Source: Geoanaerobacter pelophilus
GTDB taxonomy: Bacteria > Desulfobacterota > Desulfuromonadia > Geobacterales > DSM-12255
NCBI RefSeq assembly: GCF_018476885.1
Contig: NZ_JAHCVJ010000001.1
Coordinates: forward strand, 930,001 to 994,000
DNA length: 64,000 nt
Direction: 5' to 3'
The translations under genes were made by a program, and so were the position numbers. Each line of letters opens with the position of its first letter. The first letter of the stretch is position 1. Positions 1 through 8,189 of the stretch are shown piece after piece. The notes beneath the pieces were generated by a model, which worked only from the letters and a program-made list of their open reading frames with translations, was not told where the DNA came from and made no database searches.

Positions 1-1514
1 GCGGTAAAGCCAAGGTCAAGCGTTGGATCCGGCTCTTCGGTCAATGCCTGCTCCAGGCGGCCGGTTATGTCACGTTCGATTGACTCAACCCCGCCAAAAT
101 CGACACCTTCAGCGTCCAGTTTCGAGGCGAAAATCTTGTAGGAAAGGGGGCGCTGACTGATCTGCTGGTACATCAGCGGCTGGGTAAAGGCCGGCTCATC
201 CCCCTCGTTATGGCCATGGCGCCGGTAGCAAATGATTTCCACGACCACGTCGCGCTTGAATGCCTGGCGGTACTCCAGCGCCAGCCTGCCGACACGGGCA
301 ACCGCATCCGGATCGTCCCCATGGACATGGAAGATCGGGATCATCAACATCCTGGCAATATCGGTGGCGTAGCGGGTGGAGCGGGCATCTTTCGGCAGCG
401 TGGTAAAGCCGATCTGGTTGTTGAGCACCACATGGATGGTCCCGCCAGTGGTGTACCCTTCAAGTTGCGACATGTTGAGGGTTTCGGCAACAATCCCCTG
501 ACCTGCAAAGGCGGCATCGCCATGCACCAGCACCGGCAACGCGCTGTCTTTGCCCTCACTGCCGAGTGTATCCTGAATGGCCCTGGTCTTCCCTTCCACC
601 ACCGGGTCAACCACCTCAAGGTGCGACGGATTAAAGGCAAGGGTCAGGTGCAACCTGCGGCCATCTGTCAAGCGCCGGTCTGTGGAGAACCCCTTGTGGT
701 ACTTAACGTCACCCTCGCCGACAAAGGCCAGCTCCCGATTGTCGCTGAACTCGCTGAAGATGTTGGCCAGCGGCTTCCCCATGATATGGGCCAGCACATT
801 GAGCCTGCCGCGATGGGCCATGCCGAAGACGATCTCCGAGACTCGGGTAGCGGCAGCACCATTAACCACCTCATCGAGAAACACGATAAGCGACTCCCCG
901 CCTTCCAGCGAAAACCGTTTCTGGCCAAGAAATTTCCGATGCAGAAACGACTCAAACAGCGATGCCTCTACCAGCCGTTTCAGGACCGCTATCCGCTCTT
1001 CGGTGCTGAGACGTTTATCGTTATTGGCCGTTTCCAGCCGCTCGATAAGCCACTGGCGCTCTGCCGGCTCCTGGATGTGCATGAACTCGGTCCCGATGGA
1101 CCCGCAGTAACTCTCACGCAGGCTGTCCAGAATAGCCTGAAGCGTGGCTGACCTGCCGGAATCCGACCAAGGGGAGAATTCAGTGGCCAGGTCAGAAGGG
1201 TCAAGACCAAAGCAAGAGAGTTCCAGTTGCGGATGCGTAACCGGGCAGGATTCGGCCAGAGGATCGGTACAGGCCATCAGATGGCCGATATCCCGGTAAC
1301 CGTAGATGAGCGACTGGACGCCCGATTGCTTCGCGGAGCACCCAACACAGGAAGCCTTGCCAGGCACCGGGCCGGGAGGACCGGCCTTTTGGTCAGCCAG
1401 CTCAAACCCCTCAAAAAATGCCCGCCAGTCAGGCGACAGCGATTCCGGGTTCCTGCGCCACAGCAGATATTGCCCTTCCAGCCAGGAAGGGTCCAGTGCG
1501 TCCTTGAATGACAT
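1..1514 (-). CDS. sucA: 2-oxoglutarate dehydrogenase E1 component, partial (C-terminus outside window)
   Basis: Thiamine-diphosphate-dependent E1 subunit of the 2-oxoglutarate dehydrogenase complex (TCA cycle). About 504 N-terminal residues are present; the family is about 900-950 long, so the rest lies before base 1. Reading the minus strand gives the N-terminal tether typical of SucA (FKDALDPSWLEGQYLLWRRN), then the IYGYRDIGHLMACTDPL segment and the thiamine-site motif EIVFGMAHRGRLNVLAHI, and further on RRHGHNEGDEP. The start at 1514 is preceded by a CTGGAGAG ribosome site. A CVGC pair about 55 residues in looks like an unusual insertion after the N-terminal helix. Identification is firm; length and C-terminal domains cannot be checked. 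Confidence 0.93.
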   Translation of the reverse strand, partial: MSFKDALDPSWLEGQYLLWRRNPESLSPDWRAFFEGFELADQKAGPPGPVPGKASCVGCSAKQSGVQSLIYGYRDIGHLMACTDPLAESCPVTHPQLELSCFGLDPSDLATEFSPWSDSGRSATLQAILDSLRESYCGSIGTEFMHIQEPAERQWLIERLETANNDKRLSTEERIAVLKRLVEASLFESFLHRKFLGQKRFSLEGGESLIVFLDEVVNGAAATRVSEIVFGMAHRGRLNVLAHIMGKPLANIFSEFSDNRELAFVGEGDVKYHKGFSTDRRLTDGRRLHLTLAFNPSHLEVVDPVVEGKTRAIQDTLGSEGKDSALPVLVHGDAAFAGQGIVAETLNMSQLEGYTTGGTIHVVLNNQIGFTTLPKDARSTRYATDIARMLMIPIFHVHGDDPDAVARVGRLALEYRQAFKRDVVVEIICYRRHGHNEGDEPAFTQPLMYQQISQRPLSYKIFASKLDAEGVDFGGVESIERDITGRLEQALTEEPDPTLDLGFT

Positions 1515-1675
1515 GGTACTCTCCAGTAACAGCTCGCTCTGGCAAAAGTATAACAGAGCCGGTACCCGGCGCAATGCGTCAGGCACTACAGTCAGTAGCG
1601 GCACTTATTTTAACTTCAAGTTATACGGGTTTCTTCCGATAAGGTCCTAACAAACAAGACCTATGGAGGTGACAT

Positions 1676-1894
1676 ATGGCGGAATGCGAACTGATCAAAG
1701 GCTGCATCTTTTTTAACGACAAGATGGCAGACATGCCGTCAACAGCTGAAATCTTCAAGACTATTTACTGCAAGGGAGAATTCAGCAACTGTGCCCGGAT
1801 GATCGTCGTAAAATCCCTCGGTCGGGAAAAAGTCCCGCTCGACCTGTTTCCCAACCAGGCGGCAAAGGCCTTGGAGATCGTGAAAAAAGGATGA
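1676..1894 (+). CDS. small cysteine-containing protein, first of a tandem pair
   Basis: 72-residue protein of unknown function. It has four cysteines in the pattern C-x5-C near the N-terminus, then YCKG-x5-C in the middle. The second copy 40 bp downstream keeps the same pattern and the context PSTA-x5-YCKG-x-F-x3-CAR, so the two are paralogues from a local duplication. A strong GGAGGT lies 5 nt before the ATG. The even cysteine spacing suggests a small metal- or disulfide-bearing domain, but no function can be assigned. No signal peptide or membrane segment is visible, so it is probably cytoplasmic. Confidence 0.75.
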   Translation: MAECELIKGCIFFNDKMADMPSTAEIFKTIYCKGEFSNCARMIVVKSLGREKVPLDLFPNQAAKALEIVKKG

Positions 1895-1934
1895 TCAGGT
1901 ATTTAATATAATCAAGAAGCTGGAGGTAGTGGTT

Positions 1935-2153
1935 ATGACAGAGTGCATCAATTACAGCAAATGTCGGTTTTTCGTGGAGAACATGAAGAATAGCCCATCG
2001 ACAGCCATGATGGTGCAGAACAACTACTGCAAGGGGAAGTTCGAGGAGTGCGCCCGCTTTATTGTCTTTGAAAAGAGGGGAGAGGCGCTTGTGCCGCCCG
2101 ATCTGTCCCCCAGCGAGCGAGAGCGCGCCGAGTTGATCCTCAAGGGAGCCTGA
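1935..2153 (+). CDS. small cysteine-containing protein, second of a tandem pair
   Basis: 72 residues from the ATG at 1935, chosen because GGAGG at 1922-1926 sits 8 nt ahead; a GTG at 1929 in the same frame is too close to that site. It repeats the C-x5-C and YCKG-x4-CAR pattern of the preceding gene and ends in a short charged helix. The two probably form one transcript ended by the hairpin at 2176. Function unknown; paralogy with the upstream gene is visible directly in the protein alignment. Confidence 0.75.
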   Translation: MTECINYSKCRFFVENMKNSPSTAMMVQNNYCKGKFEECARFIVFEKRGEALVPPDLSPSERERAELILKGA

Positions 2154-2175
2154 CCGGCCGAGGAGAGCAACCATC

Positions 2176-2209
2176 ATGGGGACAGCCGTTAGCGGCCGTC
2201 CCCATTTTT
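2176..2209 (+). terminator. Rho-independent terminator after the small Cys gene pair
   Basis: ATGGGGAC pairs with GTCCCCAT around a GC-rich loop that holds a further CCG/CGG pair, followed by five T. It lies 22 bp after the stop at 2153 and just before the stop of the convergent gene at 2214, so it may serve both strands. Confidence 0.8.
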
Positions 2210-2213
2210 ATTG

Positions 2214-3041
2214 TTATTTGAAGGCCCAGCCGAACCGCAGGCCGAAGATTTCGGATTCGGAGCGGGGCTGGACAAAGCTGGATGGACCAGGAGTAGGCGT
2301 CCGGAAGGCATTGTACCGAGTGACCGGGTCAGATGCCGGAAAGATGAAGTTTTCATAGTAGACCGTTGCCGTAAACTGTTTGTACTTTATCCCGCTTTCG
2401 GCCAACGCTGACCATTCGCTCCCCGGAGAGAGATTGATCTCGCCGACGCCAGGGTAATTGTCAATTGCATTCCTATTGCTGAACGGATATTTAGCCGCAC
2501 CGGCCACAAAGAACCGGGCTTCCGTGCCCAGTTCGTACTGGCTGCGGAGACCGAGCAACAGGGCAAGCGAGTACCAGTTCTCGGTATAGCCGCCGGAACC
2601 TTGCAGGTCCCTGAGCCACCAGCGATACGACAAACCGCTGAACGGTTCGATTGTCATCTTCCGGTAAGGGATCGCCCAACCAAGGTCCAGTTCTGTATAG
2701 CTCCCGAAATAGTTGACATCGGTCTTGTGCGGAGTGCCGTCCTGCAACTGGCCGTCATAGTCCACCACCCCGCCGAACAGCTCCTGCTTAGCCGCAACGG
2801 TCATGGCACCCGCGTTTCCCTTGAGAAGGTCCAGCTTGATATTGCCACCAACGCCAAATTGCGGACCGGTTTCCTTGAGTAGTTTGGCGCCGTCACGACT
2901 AAACTCTTCCCATTTGAAATACTGGAAGAACGGATAGACACTCGCTTCACGGATGACATCGGTCCCCGCGGCTTCGGCAACAGGGGCGGCCAGCGCCACA
3001 ACCAATGATGCCAGAGCCAGACAGTAGAAAATCGGCTTCAT
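2214..3041 (-). CDS. outer membrane beta-barrel-like protein
   Basis: About 275 residues. A signal peptide (MKPIFYCLALASLVVALAAP, cleavage near AEAA) is followed by alternating aromatic/polar strands and a C-terminus ending in ...LRFGWAFK, which suits an outer membrane barrel signature (terminal aromatic). ATG 3041 is chosen over ATG 3047 because GAGGAG then stands 8 nt upstream instead of 2. The rng stop overlaps the first ATG (TAATG), so this gene is translationally linked to rng. Function is unknown; it resembles lipid A deacylase- or autotransporter-like barrels only in general shape. Confidence 0.7.
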   Translation of the reverse strand: MKPIFYCLALASLVVALAAPVAEAAGTDVIREASVYPFFQYFKWEEFSRDGAKLLKETGPQFGVGGNIKLDLLKGNAGAMTVAAKQELFGGVVDYDGQLQDGTPHKTDVNYFGSYTELDLGWAIPYRKMTIEPFSGLSYRWWLRDLQGSGGYTENWYSLALLLGLRSQYELGTEARFFVAGAAKYPFSNRNAIDNYPGVGEINLSPGSEWSALAESGIKYKQFTATVYYENFIFPASDPVTRYNAFRTPTPGPSSFVQPRSESEIFGLRFGWAFK

Positions 3042-3046
3042 GACCA

Positions 3047-5425
3047 TTACTCCTCGGTAGCAGGTTTCTTCTTTGCTCGCGGCTTGCGCGCTGTCTTCGG
3101 CTTTTCCACCGGCTCTGCCGCTGGTTCGGCTTCTACCACCGCTTTTTTCGTCGTGCGCCGCGGCTTGGCTGCTTTTTTTGCTGCCGGTGCAGCCTGTTCA
3201 ACTGCTACGGCAGCAACTTCGGGAACTACGGCTACTTCAGGTGCGGCTTCAACAGGTTCTGCCTTCTTCCGCGGCGACCTACGGGGTTTGGCCGGCTTCT
3301 TTGCCGGTTCTTCAGCCGGTGCTGGTTCAGCCACCGCCACGGCAACAGGCTCTTCAGGCTGGCTAACCGGCAGCTCTTCGCCCCCCGACTCTCCGGCAGC
3401 TTTCGGCTTGCGACGCCGACGACGGCGCTTCTTCTTGGCCTCGCCTGCCGCATGCGACTCTTCAGACTCAGCAGCCGCCGGTTCTTCATCGGTTGCTGCA
3501 GCCTCTTCCGGCTCAGTTTCGGCAACCTCACCCTGTCCGCCAGATTCGGCATCAGCAGCAACCTCGCCAGCAACGCCCCCACTCTTCTTCTTTTTACGCC
3601 GACGGCGACGCTTCTTCTTGCCATCGGCATGCTCGCCGGATTCGCCCCCTTCGGCTTCTGCAGCCACTGGCTCCTCATGAAGAGCATCCTCGTCGGCCTC
3701 TACAGATGCAAGAGGTTCCTCTTCAGCTATCTCCGACTGCTCCGAAGACTCGGCCGCTATTGCGGCTTCGCTCCCCTCGGGATGCTTCTTTTTCCGGCTC
3801 CGCTTCCGCTTCTTTTTGGCCTTGGCCTCTTCGGTCTGAGGCTCGCCATGCTCCTGACTTTCTTCCTTCTTGACCTCAGCAGCAGCCGGCTTCAGTTCAA
3901 CCTCTTCGGCATGCGACCGCTCCTCGTGGAGCGGCTTGTCGCGCTTGATCACCTCCAGCTCCACCTGGTTCATCAGGAACGAGGTCTTGCCCTTGACCGT
4001 CACGCTGATATCGTAGTCGTTCTCGATCCCCACCAGCTCACGCTTCTTGCGGTTGAGCAGGTAATAGGCGACCTCCAGCGGCAGACCGCCACGAATCTCG
4101 GCAGCGGTCCCCTTGGCAGCAGCGCCATGGACCTTTCTGAGGAAGGAGAGCGCCACTGCCTCCACGCTCTTGACCTTGCCGCGGCCGCTGCAGTGCGGGC
4201 ACTCCAAGTGAATAGCCTGCTCGATGGTCTGTTTGATCCGCTGGCGCGACATCTCCAGCATGCCGAACTGGGAGATCTTGCCGACCGTCACCCGTGCCTT
4301 GTCCAGCTTGAGGGCGTTCTTCAGCACCTTCTCAACTTCGGCCATATGCTTGCGATCGCGCATGTCGATGAAATCTATGACAATCAGACCACCGAGGTCG
4401 CGCAGCCGCAGCTGGCGGGCAACCTCCTCGGCCGCCTCCATGTTGGTCTTGAATGCGGTATCTTCCACCCCCCGCTCACCGGTGGTCTTGCCGGAGTTGA
4501 CATCGATGGAGACCAGCGCCTCGGTCGGCTCGATCACCAGCGACCCGCCAGACGGGAGCGGTACCTTTTTCTCGTAGATCAGGTCGATCTGCTCTTCCAG
4601 CTGGTACTTGGAAAAGATCGGCCGTTTCTCCTGGTGCATCTTCACCAGTTTCTCGAACTTCGGCATGGTCGCCTTGAAGAACGCCTTGATCTGCTTGTGG
4701 TGGGCCTGGCTGTCCACCAGAACTTCGTCGATCTCTGCAGTGAAATAATCGCGGATGGTGCGGGTGACTAGGTCGGTTTCCTCGGCGATCAGCGCCGGCG
4801 CCTTGACCGTAGCCCCTTTGTCGAGGATGCCCTGATACAGCTTGAGGAGGTACTGCAGGTCCTTCTTCAGCTCGGTCTTGGTCTTGCCGACCGCTTCGGT
4901 CCTGACGATGTAGCCGATCCCCTCCGGGATCTCCATCTCGGCAATGGCCTCCTTGAGCTTCTTCCGCTCTCCCTCACCCTCGACCTTGCGGGAGATGCCG
5001 GCGGAATCGCTGCCTGGCATCAGCACCATGTAACGGCCGGGGAATGACATGTAGGTGGTAACCGCCGCACCTTTCATATCCCGCTCGCCCTTTTCCACCT
5101 GGACGATCAGCTCCTGGCCGCGGCGGAGCACTTCCTGGATCCGGGGCCGCCGCTTGCGCTGGTCCTCCAGGATGTCGTCGCGCCACTGCCAGTAATCCGG
5201 GTGCAGCTCACCCATCTGCATGAATGCGAGCCGTTTCAGGCCGATATCCACAAACGCAGCCTGCAGCGCAGGCTCTACCCGCACCACCACCCCTTTGTAG
5301 ACATTGCCGCGGGTCTGCTCACTCCCGGCGATCTCTATATCCAGCTCCATGAGGCGGCCATCCTGGACAATTGCCACCCGCGCCTCTTCGGGGTGCATCA
5401 CGTTGATCAGCATCTTTTTCGACAT
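3047..5425 (-). CDS. rng: ribonuclease E/G family protein with long charged C-terminal tail
   Basis: Endoribonuclease of the RNase E/G family, acting in rRNA maturation and mRNA decay. 792 residues. An S1-like RNA-binding domain spans about 37-125 (RGNVYKGVVVRVEPALQAAF). The DNase I-like catalytic core carries the two metal-binding aspartates in VSIDVNSG (D308) and VIDFIDM (D351). The Zn-link is ECPHCSGRG (C409, C412). From residue 500 on, a roughly 290-residue tail alternates Glu/Ala-rich stretches with basic blocks such as KKKRRRRRRKPK, so it probably is disordered and binds RNA or partners. Whether it acts like E. coli RNase E (scaffold) or RNase G is open. The gene is followed by a coupled membrane protein gene. 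Confidence 0.92.
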   Translation of the reverse strand: MSKKMLINVMHPEEARVAIVQDGRLMELDIEIAGSEQTRGNVYKGVVVRVEPALQAAFVDIGLKRLAFMQMGELHPDYWQWRDDILEDQRKRRPRIQEVLRRGQELIVQVEKGERDMKGAAVTTYMSFPGRYMVLMPGSDSAGISRKVEGEGERKKLKEAIAEMEIPEGIGYIVRTEAVGKTKTELKKDLQYLLKLYQGILDKGATVKAPALIAEETDLVTRTIRDYFTAEIDEVLVDSQAHHKQIKAFFKATMPKFEKLVKMHQEKRPIFSKYQLEEQIDLIYEKKVPLPSGGSLVIEPTEALVSIDVNSGKTTGERGVEDTAFKTNMEAAEEVARQLRLRDLGGLIVIDFIDMRDRKHMAEVEKVLKNALKLDKARVTVGKISQFGMLEMSRQRIKQTIEQAIHLECPHCSGRGKVKSVEAVALSFLRKVHGAAAKGTAAEIRGGLPLEVAYYLLNRKKRELVGIENDYDISVTVKGKTSFLMNQVELEVIKRDKPLHEERSHAEEVELKPAAAEVKKEESQEHGEPQTEEAKAKKKRKRSRKKKHPEGSEAAIAAESSEQSEIAEEEPLASVEADEDALHEEPVAAEAEGGESGEHADGKKKRRRRRKKKKSGGVAGEVAADAESGGQGEVAETEPEEAAATDEEPAAAESEESHAAGEAKKKRRRRRRKPKAAGESGGEELPVSQPEEPVAVAVAEPAPAEEPAKKPAKPRRSPRKKAEPVEAAPEVAVVPEVAAVAVEQAAPAAKKAAKPRRTTKKAVVEAEPAAEPVEKPKTARKPRAKKKPATEE

Positions 5426-5588
5426 TAACTCTCTTCTCCAATCTCTTTAGTGCCGGGAAAATCAAGGTTCTCCACCGGCTGATGTATCAATAACGCCGTC
5501 TGGCGATCATTGGCATGAAATTTTATGCAACTATAGCAGAGATTTAGCTTAACGCCATGAAAAACAGCTTTTGGGACCAACGATAAGG

Positions 5589-6056
5589 TCAGGTTTCCAT
5601 GCCGGCCATGGCGAGAATCATCTGCCATTGCTCTGGCGTCACGGGCTGAATGGAGAGCCGACTGCGCTTGACGAGCGGCATTTCGGACAACAGCGGGTTG
5701 GTCTTGATCCGTTCCAGGGTCACCGGTTTCTTCATCGGCTCGACATAACGGACATCGACCATGTACCAGATCGGGGCTGCGACAGAGGATTTGGGGTCGA
5801 AGTGCTCGCTGTGCGGATCAAAGGCGGTGAAATCGGGGTAACCTTCCCGCACCACTTCTGCCAGCCCGACCACGGCAGGCTCCGGGATATTACTGTGATA
5901 GAACAGCACCAGATCCCCCGGCTTGACCTGGTCCCGCAGGAAGTTGCGCGCCTGGTAGTTGCGTACCCCATCCCAATGCTCGGTGCTGTCGGGGCGATTT
6001 TTCAGGTCATCGAAGGAAAAACAGCCCGGTTCGGATTTAAACAGCCAGTAGGACAT
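5589..6056 (-). CDS. EVE domain protein
   Basis: 155 residues, the usual size for a stand-alone EVE domain (PUA-like fold; human relative THYN1). Typical marks are YWLFKSEP at the start, WDGVRNYQARNFLRDQVKPGD, LVLFYHS, the IWYMVDV strand and the C-terminal basic/SIQPVTPEQW segment. EVE domains bind modified bases in DNA or RNA through an aromatic cage. The target here is unknown. It is a single gene between rng and a membrane TPR gene, both on the same strand. Confidence 0.9.
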   Translation of the reverse strand: MSYWLFKSEPGCFSFDDLKNRPDSTEHWDGVRNYQARNFLRDQVKPGDLVLFYHSNIPEPAVVGLAEVVREGYPDFTAFDPHSEHFDPKSSVAAPIWYMVDVRYVEPMKKPVTLERIKTNPLLSEMPLVKRSRLSIQPVTPEQWQMILAMAGMET

Positions 6057-6093
6057 GATTTGCCCCCTTTCGGTGAAGCCAGCGGTCAGCAGC

Positions 6094-7968
6094 CTACTTA
6101 CTTTTGGTCAGCCGCCCGGTGGCCGTAATCCCCTCAAGATCTTCAATTATTTTGGCAAAATGCTTTTTTTGCGGGTCGAGTTTTGCCGCCACGCGGTACT
6201 GTTCCAGGGCGCCGGCGTAGTTTTTTGCAGATCTGTAAAATTCCGCCAGCGCCAGATGGGCATCCAAGAACTTCGGCTCCAGGGCTATGGCATATTTCAG
6301 AGCTTGCTCGGCATCGCCGGGCAAACCGATTTTAGCATATGCCAGCCCAAGGAAATAATAGATCGTCGCACTACCATCCCCCAGTGACAAAGCCTGTACG
6401 CCGGTTTCGATGGAATCGGTGTACAGCCCCTGCAAGTACTGCAATTCTTCAAGAATAACGTAATAATTCTGTTCCGCTGGATATAGGGCTATTATTTTTT
6501 TTTGCCAGGCCGCAGCACGCTCATACTGTTTCCGGTCAAAGTAGGCAGCAACCAGGGCCAGCATCGGGCGCAGCTTATTGGGGCTTTTCAATGCCGAATC
6601 CTGCCAGAATGAGACGGTTGATCGCCACACTTCGGAACGCGCATAGGTGACCCCGCAAAGAATGATCAACCACACGGCAAATCCGGCCATCATTACTTTT
6701 CTGGCAATAATAGCGCGCCATTTTATCCTCAAAAGGTCAGCGGCAGAGACGATTGACAAGAAAGCCCCAAACGAGGGTAGATACGTGCGCCGTTCAACCA
6801 GCAGCTCTGCCATGGGAACAATGCTGGAAGTAACAGATATCGAGATGAAGAAGAACATTACTCCAAAAAACAGCAGCGATTGGTGCTGTTCCTGGGGCTT
6901 GCGCCGATAGAGAAGCAATGATGATACGACAATAGCGGTAAGCACAGTAAGTGACAGCAGCACTCTGCCTTGCAGGAGCGAGGTGTACAGCGGGTAGTCA
7001 TGATCGGCATTTTGCCCGTAAGGAAGAAATATCAGGCGAATATAGCTTACAATGGCGCATAACTGGGTGGTCGCATAATCCGCAATGGAATAGTCATAGA
7101 AGTTGATGGCATTAAGCGAATTTTTCAGTGAAACAGTTGAACTCTTTTGTGCGGCGGTGGCGACCATCACCAGCGATGGGATAACCGGCAGACACAGCAT
7201 ATGCGGCAAGACTTTTTGCAACGAGCTCTTCCAGGGATTCCCCAGAACAATAATCTCCAGGAGCAGCAGAACAAAAGGGGCAGTGAAGACAACTTCCTTG
7301 GTCAGCATCCCGGCAAGCAGGGTGGCAACTGAAGCCCAGTAAAGCAATGTCGCACGCCGCTTGTCACTGCCTGTTGTTGAACAAAAATAGAGATAGGCCG
7401 TCATCAGGTAAAAGCCGGCCGCCATTGAGGTGAATCTCTGGGTGATATAGATAACTGACTCGGTTTGCAGCGGATGCACCAGAAACAACATGGCGCTGGC
7501 AGTCGGAATGAATCGTGTTGAGAACCGGTCAAGCAGTTTGCTGTCACTGCTCCTCTGCAGAATCCTTTCCAGCAAGCGGTAGATAATGATTGTATTGAAA
7601 AGGTGGATTGCGATGTTGAACGCCCGGTAACCGGCTGGATTGTTGCCGCCAAGCAGATAGTTGATGCTAAAGGTAAAATAGGTAATAGGGCGTTGGATAA
7701 AGTTGGTAACGTAGTCCGAAGGAATACCGAGCTTTTCGTCGAGCTGGACAAACTTGCCGATGTTCAGGATGTCATCGTAGTAACCAAACCCTTTAACCAA
7801 AGGATTGCCTAAGATATAGCCGCGCCCATCCCAGACAAAAGGAAACGGCAAGGTATGCGCGTAGAGCGCGGACCCCAGCAGAATAATGGCCCAGATGATT
7901 ATCCTGCGATACGCCGTATCAGAGATGTCGCAGTTGCTGAGTCTGAGTATTTGCCTCACATTGCCCAT
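6094..7968 (-). CDS. multi-pass membrane protein with C-terminal TPR repeats (TMTC/PMT-like)
   Basis: 624 residues. The first ~440 hold about ten hydrophobic segments with a lumenal/periplasmic first loop (LPFPFVWDGRGYILGNP) and an early conserved FTFSINYLLGG motif typical of GT-C membrane glycosyltransferase-like proteins of the TMTC/YbfL group. The last ~170 residues form TPR repeats (for example DGSATIYYFLGLAYAKIGLP, then FLDAHLALAEFYRSAKNYAG). Such proteins are thought to move sugars from lipid carriers to proteins, but the substrate is unknown. A TATAAT hexamer lies only a few bases ahead of the ATG and no clear ribosome site is visible, so the mRNA may be nearly leaderless or start at an internal Met. 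Confidence 0.75.
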   Translation of the reverse strand: MGNVRQILRLSNCDISDTAYRRIIIWAIILLGSALYAHTLPFPFVWDGRGYILGNPLVKGFGYYDDILNIGKFVQLDEKLGIPSDYVTNFIQRPITYFTFSINYLLGGNNPAGYRAFNIAIHLFNTIIIYRLLERILQRSSDSKLLDRFSTRFIPTASAMLFLVHPLQTESVIYITQRFTSMAAGFYLMTAYLYFCSTTGSDKRRATLLYWASVATLLAGMLTKEVVFTAPFVLLLLEIIVLGNPWKSSLQKVLPHMLCLPVIPSLVMVATAAQKSSTVSLKNSLNAINFYDYSIADYATTQLCAIVSYIRLIFLPYGQNADHDYPLYTSLLQGRVLLSLTVLTAIVVSSLLLYRRKPQEQHQSLLFFGVMFFFISISVTSSIVPMAELLVERRTYLPSFGAFLSIVSAADLLRIKWRAIIARKVMMAGFAVWLIILCGVTYARSEVWRSTVSFWQDSALKSPNKLRPMLALVAAYFDRKQYERAAAWQKKIIALYPAEQNYYVILEELQYLQGLYTDSIETGVQALSLGDGSATIYYFLGLAYAKIGLPGDAEQALKYAIALEPKFLDAHLALAEFYRSAKNYAGALEQYRVAAKLDPQKKHFAKIIEDLEGITATGRLTKSK

Positions 7969-8128
7969 GATTAAGATTATACCCGCCCGTTCTTTGGTTC
8001 CTGATTATATCAAGCCGCTTGAAAAATTATATTTCAAATACAAAAAGTCACACAATTCTAACGAACCAACACGACCTTGATGCGCCTGACTGAAGCAGGC
8101 CACCGTTGAGAAAAAAACAGCCCGGGCA

Positions 8129-8157
8129 TTGACAACCAAGGTGAATTGCCGCTAAAT
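8129..8157 (+). promoter_or_regulatory. sigma-70-like promoter of the ABC-F gene
   Basis: TTGACA at 8129-8134, a 17-bp spacer and CTAAAT at 8152-8157, about 30 bp before the ATG at 8190, which has GGGAGA 8 nt upstream. Confidence 0.5.
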
Positions 8158-8189
8158 AAGGCGTTTATCGAATTCGGGAGAGTCATTCC

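Noticed and set aside
3084-4771. Long plus-strand frames over rng (198 and 439 codons)
   Set aside because: They run opposite to the clear RNase E/G gene and have low-complexity composition from its repetitive tail.
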